From assembly GCF_008033115.1 (NCBI RefSeq), contig NZ_CP041203.1, positions 4,411,992-4,475,991 of the forward strand: DNA of 64,000 nt, written 5' to 3'. Positions 25,040 to 33,761 of this stretch are shown here, one piece after another. The position numbers and the translations under genes were made by a program. This DNA comes from Cellulomonas sp. Y8. Its GTDB lineage: Bacteria; Actinomycetota; Actinomycetes; Actinomycetales; Cellulomonadaceae. The notes below the pieces were generated by a model that was not told the DNA's origin, made no database searches, and saw nothing but the letters and a program-made list of their open reading frames with translations. Numbering within the stretch: the stretch's first letter is position 1; every line of letters begins with the position of its first letter.

Positions 25040-25996
25040 TCAGTCCCCCTCGCTCTCGTCCCCGGACAGTGTGCCCGACGGCGCGGTCGAACCCGCGGGA
25101 CCCGGCGTCGCGCCGGGCAGGACCGGCACGCCCTCGGGCAGCTCGGCCGACCGCAGCGTCACGGTGCCGGCCGCGGGCAGGTGCAGGTCCCGCTGCGACG
25201 ACACGCGGGTCGGGATGCCGTACGTCGACTGCAGGACGGCGAGCAGCTGGCCGCCCGACGTGCGGGCCAGCCCGGTCTGCATCCCCTGCGGGTCGCCGAT
25301 CGCCTCGATCGCGTACGGTCCCACCAGCGGCACGACGTCGACGAGGATCGCGTCGCCGGCCGTGCGGATCGCCGTCGTGGGGCCCAGCCGCTCGCCGTTC
25401 ACCGCGATCGCCTCCGCCCCCGAGGCCCACAGCCCGTTGACCACGAGCTGCAGGTCGGAGTCGCGGACCCGCCCGTTCGGGTCGTCGTCGTCCGCGTCGG
25501 CGTCCTGCAGCGTGATCCGCAGCCCGTCCCCGGTGACGGCCGTCGCGCCCGACGCGACGGAGTCGACCGCCAGCTGGTCGAGCAGCGGCGAGTCCGCGCC
25601 GGACAGCGCCTGCTCCTGGAGCTGGGCGATCTCGTCCGACAGCGCCGCGCTGCGGTCCCGCAGCCGGTCGAGCTCGGCGCTGCGCTCGGTGATCTGCCCG
25701 GCGAGCACCTCGCGCGCGGCGATCGCGGACGGCTGCGGGGCGCGCAGCGCGAGCACGGACCAGGTCGTGGCCGCGCCCAGCGCGACCGCGAGCACGGCCA
25801 CCGCGACGGTGCCGCGCCCGCCCCGGCGCCGCGGCTTGCCGGCCGCGGCGCGCCGCTCGGCCGCCTCGCGGTACTCGGGGTCGAGCGGGTGCTGGGTGAC
25901 CTCGGTCAGCAGCGACATCGAGGCGTCGAGGCGACGCCGCACCGGGCCCCCCGCGGGGTCGCGGCCGGCTCGGTCCCCCGGGCGGGGGTCCGTCAC
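25040..25996 (-). CDS. DUF881 membrane-anchored protein (Rv1823-like)
   Basis: A 318-residue paralogue of the DUF881 protein at 23909-24709. It has a long cytoplasmic N-terminus (MSLLTEVTQHPLDPEYREAAERR), a transmembrane helix (VAVAVLAVALGAATTWSVLAL) and a coiled coil (ERSAELDRLRDRSAALSDEIAQLQEQ). The DUF881 fold follows, with GDGLRITLQDADAD and LQLVVNGLWASGAEAIAVNGERL. A Pro/Gly-rich tail of 40 residues ends the protein. The GTG overlaps the stop of the phosphatidyltransferase gene, so all four genes 26604-23909 look like one transcript. Confidence 0.9.
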   Translation of the reverse strand: MTDPRPGDRAGRDPAGGPVRRRLDASMSLLTEVTQHPLDPEYREAAERRAAAGKPRRRGGRGTVAVAVLAVALGAATTWSVLALRAPQPSAIAAREVLAGQITERSAELDRLRDRSAALSDEIAQLQEQALSGADSPLLDQLAVDSVASGATAVTGDGLRITLQDADADDDDPNGRVRDSDLQLVVNGLWASGAEAIAVNGERLGPTTAIRTAGDAILVDVVPLVGPYAIEAIGDPQGMQTGLARTSGGQLLAVLQSTYGIPTRVSSQRDLHLPAAGTVTLRSAELPEGVPVLPGATPGPAGSTAPSGTLSGDESEGD

Positions 25997-26604
25997 ACGG
26001 CCACCGTGCGGGCCTCACCCGCGTCCGCGCCGCCGCGCCGGCCGACGAGCTGCCACGCCTGCCGCACGTACAGCAGGCCGGCGAACCAGTAGAGGGCGAC
26101 GCCCCACCACGCGCAGGCCCAGCCGAGCACGGACGCGAGGTCGCCCACGATGCCGCCCCAGTGCGCGAGCAGCAGCAGCGGGAACGCGTACAGCAGGGCG
26201 AACGTGCCGGCCTTGCCGGCCAGGTGCACCTGGAGCGGGCCGTAGCCGTGCCGCGCCAGCACCACCAGCATGACCACCAGCATCGCCTCGCGGGCCAGCA
26301 GCACGACCACGAGCCACCACGGCACGACGCCGCGGGCCGCGAGGCCGAGCAGCGTGACGAAGATGAACAGCCGGTCCGCCGCCGGGTCGAGGACCTGGCC
26401 GAGCCGCGACACCTGCCCGAGACGGCGCGCCAGCACGCCGTCGAGCCAGTCGCTGGCGCCGGACACCGCGAGCACCCCGAGGGCCCAGCCGTCGTGCCCG
26501 GCGACGATCAGGACCGCGAACACCGGCACCATCAGCAGCCGGATCAGGGAGATGACGTTCGGCACGGTGAGGACGCGGTCGCTCACCACGTCCCGCTCCG
26601 CCAC
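25993..26604 (-). CDS. CDP-alcohol phosphatidyltransferase (PgsA2/Rv1822-like)
   Basis: A 203-residue integral membrane enzyme with about six helices. The catalytic signature is complete: Asp52, Asp55, Gly56, Ala59, Arg60, Gly69, Asp73 and Asp77 within SDWLDGVLARRLGQVSRLGQ and the following VLDPAADR. It transfers a phosphatidyl group from CDP-diacylglycerol to an alcohol. The best-supported family role is phosphatidylglycerophosphate or cardiolipin synthesis; the acceptor cannot be read from sequence. The GTG at 26604 was chosen for its GGGAG 4 nt upstream. A possible -10, TAGGAT, lies about 35 bp further up. Confidence 0.9.
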   Translation of the reverse strand: MAERDVVSDRVLTVPNVISLIRLLMVPVFAVLIVAGHDGWALGVLAVSGASDWLDGVLARRLGQVSRLGQVLDPAADRLFIFVTLLGLAARGVVPWWLVVVLLAREAMLVVMLVVLARHGYGPLQVHLAGKAGTFALLYAFPLLLLAHWGGIVGDLASVLGWACAWWGVALYWFAGLLYVRQAWQLVGRRGGADAGEARTVAV

Positions 26605-26736
26605 AGCTCTCCCGCCTCGTACGCCCTGATCGACGCCGCTCATCCTACGCAGGTGGGGACCGCTCTCCGGCCACCTCGGCGCCCCGGCCGCGTCGGGTCT
26701 CGCGCGGGGGTCGTCCGGCCGTGGTTCGCTGGCCGC

Positions 26737-27153
26737 ATGGCCCACGTCAACGACCCCGCCGTCATCGACCGCCTGCTCCGCACGCCCGGCACCTGGGCGG
26801 TCGTCGGGCTGTCCACGAACCGAGCGCGCGCGGCGTACGGGGTGGCGGCCTACCTGCAGGGCCTCGGGCAGACGATCGTCCCCGTGCACCCGCGGGCGGA
26901 GACGGTGCACAGCGCCGCGGGCGTGCGGACCCTGGAGGAGGTCGACGGCCCGGTCGACGTGGTGGACGTGTTCGTGAACTCCGGGCTGGCGGGCGCCGTC
27001 GTGGACCAGGCGATCGCGGTCGGGGCGCGCGCGGTGTGGCTGCAGCTCGGCGTGGTCGACGAGGCGGCGGCGGAGCGGGCCGCGGCGGCGGGGCTCGACG
27101 TCGTGATGGACACCTGCCCGGCGATCGAGGGCCGCCGCCTCGGGCTGGGCTGA
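26737..27153 (+). CDS. CoA-binding domain protein (YccU-like)
   Basis: A 138-residue Rossmann-fold CoA-binding protein. It begins VNDPAVIDRLLRTPGTWAVVGLSTNRARAAYGVAAYL. The family blocks VPVHPRAETVHSAAGVRTLEEV, DVVDVFVNSGLAGAVVDQAI and VWLQLGVVDEAAAERAAAAGLDVVMDTCPAIE include the conserved Cys near the end. Stand-alone members bind CoA or act as redox or PLP-linked regulators; their role is poorly known. It is divergent from the phosphatidyltransferase gene. Confidence 0.9.
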   Translation: MAHVNDPAVIDRLLRTPGTWAVVGLSTNRARAAYGVAAYLQGLGQTIVPVHPRAETVHSAAGVRTLEEVDGPVDVVDVFVNSGLAGAVVDQAIAVGARAVWLQLGVVDEAAAERAAAAGLDVVMDTCPAIEGRRLGLG

Positions 27154-27421
27154 GGCGGGGCGGCGGGCGGCGGGGCGGCGTCGGGCGGCGGGCTCCGGCC
27201 GCTGTGCCGGAGGTCACCGCGCCGCTCCCCCGCGTCCGGCGGCCCGTGCCGGTAGACTCGTCGCACTCGGAGTTCGTCGCAGTGTCCCGTGATGTGCGTG
27301 CCGAGGCCCCCCTCTCCTGACGTGGCGGCCTCGTGATGTGTGGGTGTGGGAGTGCGACCGCGTGGCCGACCGGAACCCGGGCGGCGCACAGCTCCCCCCA
27401 GCGACACGAAACGGTGCTGCC

Positions 27422-29323
27422 TTGACGTCCCTGCTCGACCCTGCCCTGCCCGCGTCCGACGAGACCGTCGTGACCGGCCCCACCTTCGCCGACCTCGACC
27501 TGCCCGCGCCGCTGCGCGAGGCGGTCCTGGGCCTCGGCTTCACCACGCCCACCGCGATCCAGGCGGAGGCCATCCCGGCGCTGCTCGCCGGCCGCGACAT
27601 CACCGGCGTCGCCCAGACCGGCACCGGCAAGACCGCCGCGTTCGGCCTGCCGCTGCTCGCCGCCGTCGACCCGGAGCTGCGCGAGGTGCAGGCGATCGTC
27701 CTGGCCCCGACGCGCGAGCTCGCCATGCAGGTCGCCGAGGCGCTGGAGTCCTTCGCCTCCAAGATGCCCGGGCTCGAGGTCGTCCCGGTCTACGGCGGCT
27801 CGCCGTACCTGCCGCAGCAGCGCGCGCTGCGCGGCGGCGCCCAGGTCGTCGTCGGCACGCCCGGCCGCGTCATCGACCACCTCGACCGCGGCTCGCTGAA
27901 GCTCGACTCCGTGCGGTTCCTCGCGCTGGACGAGGCCGACGAGATGCTGCGGATGGGCTTCGTCGACGACGTCGACCGCATCGCCTCCGCCACCCCCGCC
28001 TCCAAGCAGGTCGCGCTGTTCTCCGCGACCATGCCGCCGGCCATCCGCCGCGTCGCCGCGCAGCACCTCACCGACCCGGTCGAGATCACCGTCGCCCGGC
28101 AGTCGTCCACGGTGTCGAGCGTCCGGCAGACGTACGCGGTCGTCCCGTTCCGGCACAAGGCCGGCGCGCTGGCCCGCGTGCTCGCGGTGTCCGACGCCGA
28201 CGCGGCGATCGTGTTCGTCCGCACCCGCAGCGCCGCCGAGGACGTCGCCGTCTCGCTCGTCGAGCGCGGCGTCGCCGCCGCCTACATCTCGGGCGACGTG
28301 GCGCAGGGCGACCGGGAGAAGATCGTCGAGCGCGTCCGCTCCGGCGCGATCAACGTCCTCGTGGCGACCGACGTCGCGGCGCGCGGCCTCGACATCGACC
28401 GCATCGGGCTCGTCGTGAACTTCGACGTCCCGGGCGAGCCCGAGGCCTACGTGCACCGCATCGGCCGCACCGGCCGCGCGGGCCGCACCGGCGAGGCGCT
28501 GACCTTCGTCACCCCGAACGAGAACGGCAAGCTCCGGGCGATCGAGCGGACCACCCGCCAGCAGCTCGAGCAGATCCAGATCCCGTCGCCGGCGGACGTG
28601 TCGGCGCACCGGGTCTCCTCCCTGCTCGCGCGGGTCCCGGCCCGCCGCGACCTCGGCCGCCTGGACCTGTACCGCACCGCCGCCGCGGAGTTCCTGGCCG
28701 CGCACCCGGACGTCGACGCGAGCGACCTGGTCGCCGTGCTCGCCGCCCTGGCCGTCGGCGACGAGGGCCCCGCGCCGCGTCCGACCGAGGGCGACGACCT
28801 GGACGACGCGCTGTCCCGCGCGCACCTCGCGCCCGAGCGCGGCCCCCGCCGGGACGGCGCGGACGGCGGCCGCCCGCGCAGCGCGGCCCGCCCGAGCAGC
28901 GGCGGCCCGCGCTACCGCCTCGCGGTCGGCTCGAAGGACGGCGTCCAGCCCGGCGGCATCGTCGGCGCGCTGACCAACGAGGGCGGCCTCACCGGCAAGG
29001 ACCTCGGGAAGATCGACATCTTCTCGACGTTCTCGCTGGTCGAGATCCCCGCGGGCCTGTCCCCCGAGGCGTTCGACCGCATCGGCCGCGCCCGCGTCGC
29101 CGGCCGCCCGCTGCGCATCCGCGTGGACGAGGGCCCGCGCGGCGCGGGTCGCCCGGACCGCGGCGCCTCCCGCGGCCCGGCGCACCACGGCCCGCGCACC
29201 GGCCGGGACGGCGCCCGCGAGGGCGGGTACGGCTCCCGCGAGGGCGGGTACGGCTCGCGCGACGGCGGCCGGGACTTCGGCGGCCGGGACGCGCGCCCGC
29301 GCCGCTCGACCACCCCGCGCTGA
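27422..29323 (+). CDS. DEAD-box ATP-dependent RNA helicase (DeaD/CsdA-like)
   Basis: A 633-residue helicase. Q motif PTFADLDLP and LGFTTPTAIQ; Walker A AQTGTGKT; PTREL; GTPGR; Walker B DEAD in LDEADEMLRMGF; SAT; and the RecA2 motifs VATDVAARGLDI and HRIGRTGRAG are all present. After residue ~490 comes a DbpA-type RNA-binding domain (YRLAVGSKDGVQPGGIVGALTNEGG), then an Arg/Gly tail with direct peptide repeats (REGGYGS, REGGYGS, RDGGRD). It remodels structured RNA in ribosome assembly or cold adaptation. The start is uncertain: TTG at 27422 fits family N-termini, GTG at 27362 is possible. The 270 bp upstream holds a TAGACT -10-like element near 27252 and a long 5' leader. Confidence 0.9.
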   Translation: MTSLLDPALPASDETVVTGPTFADLDLPAPLREAVLGLGFTTPTAIQAEAIPALLAGRDITGVAQTGTGKTAAFGLPLLAAVDPELREVQAIVLAPTRELAMQVAEALESFASKMPGLEVVPVYGGSPYLPQQRALRGGAQVVVGTPGRVIDHLDRGSLKLDSVRFLALDEADEMLRMGFVDDVDRIASATPASKQVALFSATMPPAIRRVAAQHLTDPVEITVARQSSTVSSVRQTYAVVPFRHKAGALARVLAVSDADAAIVFVRTRSAAEDVAVSLVERGVAAAYISGDVAQGDREKIVERVRSGAINVLVATDVAARGLDIDRIGLVVNFDVPGEPEAYVHRIGRTGRAGRTGEALTFVTPNENGKLRAIERTTRQQLEQIQIPSPADVSAHRVSSLLARVPARRDLGRLDLYRTAAAEFLAAHPDVDASDLVAVLAALAVGDEGPAPRPTEGDDLDDALSRAHLAPERGPRRDGADGGRPRSAARPSSGGPRYRLAVGSKDGVQPGGIVGALTNEGGLTGKDLGKIDIFSTFSLVEIPAGLSPEAFDRIGRARVAGRPLRIRVDEGPRGAGRPDRGASRGPAHHGPRTGRDGAREGGYGSREGGYGSRDGGRDFGGRDARPRRSTTPR

Positions 29324-29329
29324 CGGCGC

Positions 29330-29371
29330 GCGAAGGGGCCCGGCACCGATCACGGTGCCGGGCCCCTTCGC
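29330..29371. terminator. Bidirectional intrinsic terminator
   Basis: Perfect 19-bp stem (29330-29348 with 29353-29371) around an ATCA loop, immediately after the helicase stop. The + strand copy ends CCCCTTCGC and the - strand reads the same in reverse. It lies between two convergent genes and should serve the helicase, and probably the aldolase transcript too. Confidence 0.85.
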
Positions 29372-29404
29372 ACGTCCCCGGGGAGTCGGGGCGCCGGCGT
29401 CGGC

Positions 29405-29457
29405 GCCGAGTTCGGTGCTCCCAGCCGAGTTCGGTGCTCCCCGCCACCGAACTCGGC
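29405..29457. repeat. Two direct and one inverted copy of a GAGTTCGGTG element
   Basis: GCCGAGTTCGGTGCTCCC occurs at 29405-29422 and again at 29424-29441. Its first 12 bases return inverted at 29446-29457, so the second and third copies can form a perfect 12-bp stem. It lies between the helicase terminator and the end of the aldolase gene. It resembles a small intergenic palindromic repeat. Confidence 0.65.
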
Positions 29458-29491
29458 GGGAACCACCGAACCGGCGAACCCGGCCCGGGGC

Positions 29492-30547
29492 TCAGGCCGC
29501 CGCGGCAGCCGCGCGGCCGACCGCGGCGACGAACGCGTCGACGTCCGCCTCGGTGGTGTCGAACGCGCACATCCAGCGCACCTCGCCGGTGGCGCGGTTC
29601 CAGTCGTAGAACCGCCGCACCTCGCGGAGCGCGTCCGCCACCCCGGCCGGGAGCGCGGCGAACACGGCGTTGGCGTCGGTCGCCTGCGTGACGCGCACGC
29701 CCGGCACCGCCTCGACGCCGGCCCGCAGCCGCTGCGCCATCGCGTTGGCGTGCCGCGCGGACCGCAGCCACAGGTCGCCCTCGTACAGCGCGATCAGCTG
29801 CGCCGACACGAACCGCATCTTGGACGCGAGCTGCATGTCGACCTTGCGCTGGAACGCGATGCCCGGCGTCGACCCCGGGGTGAGCTCGAGGACCGCCTCG
29901 CCGAACAGGATGCCGTTCTTGGTGCCGCCGAGGGACACGACGTCGACGCCGACGTCGGTGGTCAGCGCGCGCATCGGCAGGTCGAGCGCCGCGGCGGCGT
30001 TGCCGAGCCGGGAGCCGTCGAGGTGCACCCGCAGCCCGAGGGCGTGCGCGTGCGTGGTGATCGCGAGGATCTCGTCGGGCGTGTAGACGGTGCCGAGCTC
30101 GGTCGCCTGGGTGATCGAGACGACGCCGGGCTGGGCGCGGTGCTGGTCGCCGAAGCCGTGCGCGTGCCGGTCGACGAGCTCCGGGGTGAGCTTGCCGTCG
30201 GGGGTGGGCACGGTCAGCAGCTTGATGCCGCCGACGCGCTCGGGGGCCGCGTTCTCGTCCGTGTTGATGTGGGCGGTCTCGGCGCAGATGACGGCGCCCC
30301 AGCGGGGCAGCATCGTCTGGAGGGCGACCACGTTCGCGCCGGTGCCGTTGAACACCGGGTACGCGGTCGCGTCGGCGCCGAAGTGGCCGCGCAGCACGTC
30401 CTGGAGGTGCTCGGTGTACGGGTCGGCGCCGTAGCCGGGCACGTGCCCGTCGTTGGCGGCGGCGAGGGCCGCGAGGACCTCGGGGTGCACCCCCGCGTAG
30501 TTGTCGGAGGCGAAGTCGTGCCGGGCGGGGTCGTGCAGTCTGTCCAC
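29492..30547 (-). CDS. Low-specificity threonine aldolase / beta-eliminating lyase family
   Basis: A 351-residue fold-type I PLP enzyme. The cofactor Lys is in SLGGTKNGILFGEAV. HLDGSRLGNAA holds the Asp that contacts the pyridine nitrogen, and FNGTGANVVALQTML and AETAHINTDEN line the pocket. It most likely splits L-allo-threonine/L-threonine to glycine and acetaldehyde. The GTG at 30547 follows GGGGGAGG by 8 nt; a nearer ATG is out of frame. It lies downstream of zur on the same strand with 35 bp between them. Confidence 0.9.
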   Translation of the reverse strand: MDRLHDPARHDFASDNYAGVHPEVLAALAAANDGHVPGYGADPYTEHLQDVLRGHFGADATAYPVFNGTGANVVALQTMLPRWGAVICAETAHINTDENAAPERVGGIKLLTVPTPDGKLTPELVDRHAHGFGDQHRAQPGVVSITQATELGTVYTPDEILAITTHAHALGLRVHLDGSRLGNAAAALDLPMRALTTDVGVDVVSLGGTKNGILFGEAVLELTPGSTPGIAFQRKVDMQLASKMRFVSAQLIALYEGDLWLRSARHANAMAQRLRAGVEAVPGVRVTQATDANAVFAALPAGVADALREVRRFYDWNRATGEVRWMCAFDTTEADVDAFVAAVGRAAAAAA

Positions 30548-30582
30548 CCGTCCATCCTCCCCCACCCGGGGAGGTGCGCCGG

Positions 30583-31005
30583 TCAGCGCGTCGCCGCCGC
30601 CTCGGCCGCGAGCCGCGCCCGGCACTCGGCGCAGGTGCCGAGCAGCTCGATCGTGTGCTCGACGTCGGAGAAGTCGTGCGCGGCGCCCACCTGCTCGGCC
30701 CACGCCTCGGCCCCGGGGCCGTCGATCTCGACCGCCTTGCCGCAGGACCGGCAGACCAGGTGGTGGTGGTGGCTGCGCCGGACGCACCGGCGGTAGACGG
30801 CCTCCCCGTCGGGCGAGCGCAGCACGTCGACCTCGCCGGCGTCGGCGAGCGTCTGGACGGCGCGGTACACGGTCGCGAGCCCCGTGGTGGAGCCCTGGGA
30901 CCGCAGCAGGTCGTGCAGCTGCTGGGCGGAGCGGAACTCGTCGAGGTCGTCGAGCAGCCCCAGGATCTCGGTGCGCTGCTTCGTGGTGCGCTGCGTGACG
31001 GCCAT
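30583..31005 (-). CDS. zur: Zinc uptake regulator Zur (Fur family)
   Basis: A 140-residue Fur-family repressor. The N-terminal winged HTH is KQRTEILGLLDDLDEFRSAQQLHDLLRSQG, with ATVYRAVQTLADAGEVDVLR. The zinc-sensing part has a His cluster (SHHHHLVCRSCG), DFSDVEHTIELLGTCAEC and two CxxC motifs for structural zinc. The RTTKQR start and EAVYRRC segment match actinobacterial Zur rather than FurA or Nur. GGAGGAGGGAG precedes the ATG. A TAGCAT -10-like site lies about 50 bp upstream. No zinc importer is in the window. Confidence 0.88.
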   Translation of the reverse strand: MAVTQRTTKQRTEILGLLDDLDEFRSAQQLHDLLRSQGSTTGLATVYRAVQTLADAGEVDVLRSPDGEAVYRRCVRRSHHHHLVCRSCGKAVEIDGPGAEAWAEQVGAAHDFSDVEHTIELLGTCAECRARLAAEAAATR

Positions 31006-31098
31006 CGGTGCGTGCTCCCTCCTCCGGGCGTCCCTCGTCGGGGACGGCCGACCATGCTACTCAACGTCGGCGGGCACGTGATCCGTTCCCGGGCGCGC

Positions 31099-31133
31099 CG
31101 CGAGCCGGGGACCCGTCGGGTCCCCGGCTCGCG
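31099..31133 (-). terminator. Terminator of the HU gene
   Basis: Perfect 16-bp stem, CGCGAGCCGGGGACCC around a GTC loop, 20 bp after the stop of the minus-strand HU gene. This is a typical GC-rich intrinsic terminator. Confidence 0.8.
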
Positions 31134-31152
31134 TGCGGTGGTGCGGGGTCGC

Positions 31153-31434
31153 TCAGTTGGCGACGGCGCGCTTGAGGGCGCTGCCGGCGGTCAGCTTCAC
31201 GCGGAAGCCGGCCGGGATGTCCAGCTTCTCGCCGGTCTGCGGGTTGATGCCGGTGCGCGCGGCACGGTCGGCACGGGACACCGCGAGCAGACCCGGGATG
31301 GTCACGGACTCGCCGGCGCTGAGCTGCTCGACCAGGACCTCCTGGAAGGCCTTGAGGGCCGCGTCGGCAGCGGTGTTGGTGAGCCCGGCCTTGGCGGCGA
31401 TGGCCTGGACGAGCTCGGTGCGGTTCACGCTCAC
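31153..31434 (-). CDS. hupB: HU family DNA-binding protein
   Basis: A 93-residue nucleoid protein of ordinary bacterial HU length, without the long lysine-rich tail of mycobacterial and streptomycete HupB/HupS. It begins VNRTELVQAIAAKAGLTNTAA. The beta-arm region reads GINPQTGEKLDIPAG, with the Pro that intercalates at DNA kinks. The GTG at 31434 follows AGGAG; an in-frame GTG two codons later is an alternative. It is monocistronic, with its own terminator. Confidence 0.92.
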   Translation of the reverse strand: MSVNRTELVQAIAAKAGLTNTAADAALKAFQEVLVEQLSAGESVTIPGLLAVSRADRAARTGINPQTGEKLDIPAGFRVKLTAGSALKRAVAN

Positions 31435-31574
31435 GGATGTGCTCCTATGTGTTCGAACTGGGTGCGCGGGCCGCTCGGCGCCTGCGTGGGGCGTCAGCTT
31501 CCGGCGGACCGACGCGGACGACCATAACGGCAGGCAGGGCGCTTCCGCGCATCGCCACGCGGGCGGTGTGTCGC

Positions 31575-32651
31575 TCAGGCAGCGACCTTCCGGCCCGCGA
31601 GGTGCTCCAGGAGGCGGTCGAGGGGCCACGCGTCGAGCACCCGGTCGGGCCCGATGCCGTGCGCGGCGGCCCGGTCGCAGCCCACCGGCTGCCAGGACAG
31701 CTGCCCCGGCGCGTGGGCGTCCGTGTCGACCGTGAACAGGCAGCCGGCGTCGACCGCGACGTCGAGCAGCGCGTGCGGCGGGTCCAGCCGGTCGGGCCGG
31801 CAGTTCACCTCGACGGCCACCCCGTGCTCGGCGCAGTCGGCGAAGACAGCGGCCGCGTCGAACTCGCTCGGCGGGCGCTGCCGCTTCCCGGTGAGCTGCC
31901 GACCGGTGCAGTGGCCGAGCACGTCGACCCGCGGGTTCGCGACGGCCGCGCGCATCCGCCGGGTCATCGCGGCCGAGTCCATCCGGAGCTTGGAGTGCAC
32001 GGACGCCACGACGACGCCGAGCCGGTCCAGCAGCTCGGGCTCCTGGTCGATCGACCCGTCGTCGAGGACGTCGACCTCGATGCCGGTGAGCACCCGGAAC
32101 GGCGCGATCGCCCGGTTCAGCGCCTCGATCTGCTCGATCTGCGCGCGCAGCCGCGCCGGGGACAGGCCGTTGGCCACGGTGAGCCGCGGCGAGTGGTCCG
32201 TGATCGCGAGGTACTCGTGCCCGAGCTCCATCGCGGCCAGCACCATCTCCTGGGCGGTGGTCGAGCCGTCGCTCGCCTCGGTGTGCGCGTGCAGGTCGCC
32301 GCGCAGGGCCGCCCGCAGCGCGGCGCCGTCCCCGGTCGGCTCCGCAGCCGGGTACGTGTGCTCCAGCTCGACCAGGTAGGGCACCGGCCCGCCCGCGGCC
32401 GCGGCCGCCGCCACCTCGGCGGTCCGGGCCCCGACGCCGGGCAGATCGGTCAGCGTGCCCGCGGCGAGGCGCGCGCGGACCTCGTCGGGCCCGGTGCGCT
32501 CCAGCGACCGGACGGCCGCCCGGAACGCGTCGGCGCGGTACGACGTGGCGCCGCCGCGCTCCAGCAGGAACGCGGCGCGCCGGAGCGCGGCCACGACGGC
32601 CTCGTGCACGGGCGCGGCGTCGGCCGGGTCGCCCGGGATCGCTGTCGCCAC
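31575..32651 (-). CDS. PHP-domain phosphoesterase (PolX C-terminal-like)
   Basis: A 358-residue protein. The N-terminal 100 residues are a helix-hairpin-helix region as in family X polymerases (TSYRADAFRAAVRSLERTG, TDLPGVGARTAEVAAA). They are followed by a full PHP domain whose metal ligands lie in GDLHAHTEASDG, LAITDHSPRL, GIEVDVLDDG, SVHSKLRM, LGHCTG, VEVNCRPDRLD and VDTDAHAPGQL. The polymerase palm itself is missing. It may act as a 3'-end processing nuclease/phosphatase. Its GTG starts 3 bp after the Ku stop, so it is probably co-transcribed with ku, which suggests a DNA repair role. Confidence 0.85.
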   Translation of the reverse strand: MATAIPGDPADAAPVHEAVVAALRRAAFLLERGGATSYRADAFRAAVRSLERTGPDEVRARLAAGTLTDLPGVGARTAEVAAAAAAGGPVPYLVELEHTYPAAEPTGDGAALRAALRGDLHAHTEASDGSTTAQEMVLAAMELGHEYLAITDHSPRLTVANGLSPARLRAQIEQIEALNRAIAPFRVLTGIEVDVLDDGSIDQEPELLDRLGVVVASVHSKLRMDSAAMTRRMRAAVANPRVDVLGHCTGRQLTGKRQRPPSEFDAAAVFADCAEHGVAVEVNCRPDRLDPPHALLDVAVDAGCLFTVDTDAHAPGQLSWQPVGCDRAAAHGIGPDRVLDAWPLDRLLEHLAGRKVAA

Positions 32652-32654
32652 GCG

Positions 32655-33692
32655 TCAGGACGCCCGCTTGCGCCGGGTGCGCGCGGGCTTCTCGTCGGCG
32701 GCCTTGTCCTCGGCGGGCTCGGCGTCGGCCTTCTTGGCGCGGGACCGGGTCGCCGCCGGCTTCTTGGCGGGCTTGTCCTCGTCGTCGGCCGCCGCGGCCT
32801 TCGCGCGGGACGACGACTTCCGGGCCGGCGCCTTCTTCGCGGGCTCCTCGTCAGCCGCGGTGTCGGACCCCGTCCCGGACGACGCCGCCGACCCACCTCC
32901 CCCGCCGCGCGCCTTCTCCACGCTGCGCTGCAGCGCCGCCAGCAGGTCGACGACCTCGCCCGCGGGCTGGCCGCCCTCGCCGACCTCCTCGGCCTGCGGC
33001 ACCGCCTGCGTGCGGCCCGACGACACCTTCGCCTCGATCACCTGCTCCAGCGCGGCGCGGTACCGGTCCTCGAAGCCGGACGGGTCGAAGTCGCCGGCCA
33101 GGGACTCCACGAGCGAGGACGCCATCGCGAGCTCCTGCGGCTTGACGGTGACGTCCTGGTCGAGGATCGGGAAGTCCGCCTCGCGCACCTCGTCCGGCCA
33201 GAGCAGCGTCTGCAGGCAGATCACGTCGTCCCGCACGCGCAGCACCGCCATCGACTCCCGCTGCCGCAGCGCGACCTTGACGACGGCCATCCGGTCGGTG
33301 CTGGTCAGCGCCTCGCGGAGCAGGGCGTACGGCTTCGCGGCCGTGCGGTCCGGCTCCAGGTAGTAGGTCTTGGCGAGCAGGATCGGGTCCACCTGGTCGG
33401 CGGGCACGAACTCGATGACCTCGATCTCGCGCTCGGTGGCGAGCGGCAGCTGGTCGAGGTCCTCGTCGGTGAGGACCACGAGCTGCCCGTCGTCCGTCTC
33501 GTAGCCCTTGGCGATCTCGCTGTACTCGACCGGCTCGTCCTCGATCGAGCACACCTTGCGGTACCGGATCCGGCCGCCGTCCTTCTTGTGCACCTGGTGC
33601 AGCGGCACCTCGTGCTCCCCCGTGGCCGCGTAGAGCTTGACCGGCACGTTGACCAGACCGAACGCGACGGCGCCCTTCCAGATCGCGCGCAT
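32655..33692 (-). CDS. ku: Non-homologous end-joining protein Ku
   Basis: A 345-residue bacterial Ku. It begins MRAIWKGAVAFGLVNVPVKLYAATGEHEV. The DNA-encircling beta-barrel includes HKKDGGRIRYRKVC, and the bridge region DQLPLATEREIEVIEFVPADQVDPI. After residue ~255 comes a long Lys/Ala-rich, low-complexity extension (KKAPARKSSSRAKAAA) ending in RTRRKRAS. Such basic tails let actinobacterial Ku bind DNA internally and slide. The gene is divergent from an ATP-dependent ligase gene 69 bp away, the typical two-part NHEJ arrangement. Confidence 0.95.
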   Translation of the reverse strand: MRAIWKGAVAFGLVNVPVKLYAATGEHEVPLHQVHKKDGGRIRYRKVCSIEDEPVEYSEIAKGYETDDGQLVVLTDEDLDQLPLATEREIEVIEFVPADQVDPILLAKTYYLEPDRTAAKPYALLREALTSTDRMAVVKVALRQRESMAVLRVRDDVICLQTLLWPDEVREADFPILDQDVTVKPQELAMASSLVESLAGDFDPSGFEDRYRAALEQVIEAKVSSGRTQAVPQAEEVGEGGQPAGEVVDLLAALQRSVEKARGGGGGSAASSGTGSDTAADEEPAKKAPARKSSSRAKAAAADDEDKPAKKPAATRSRAKKADAEPAEDKAADEKPARTRRKRAS

Positions 33693-33761
33693 CGTGACCA
33701 CCCTCCCCGGCGCGGAGCACTCCCCCGCGACGACTCCGCGTGCTGTGGGCAGGATGGACCC

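Noticed and set aside
27282..27320. A 12-codon upstream frame (VSRDVRAEAPLS) before the helicase as a leader peptide.
   Set aside because: No amino acid run and no alternative hairpins; it is more likely plain 5' leader sequence.
29219..29280. Tandem repeat at the end of the helicase gene as a CRISPR-like array.
   Set aside because: It encodes in-frame Arg/Gly peptide repeats typical of RNA helicase tails and has no spacer structure.
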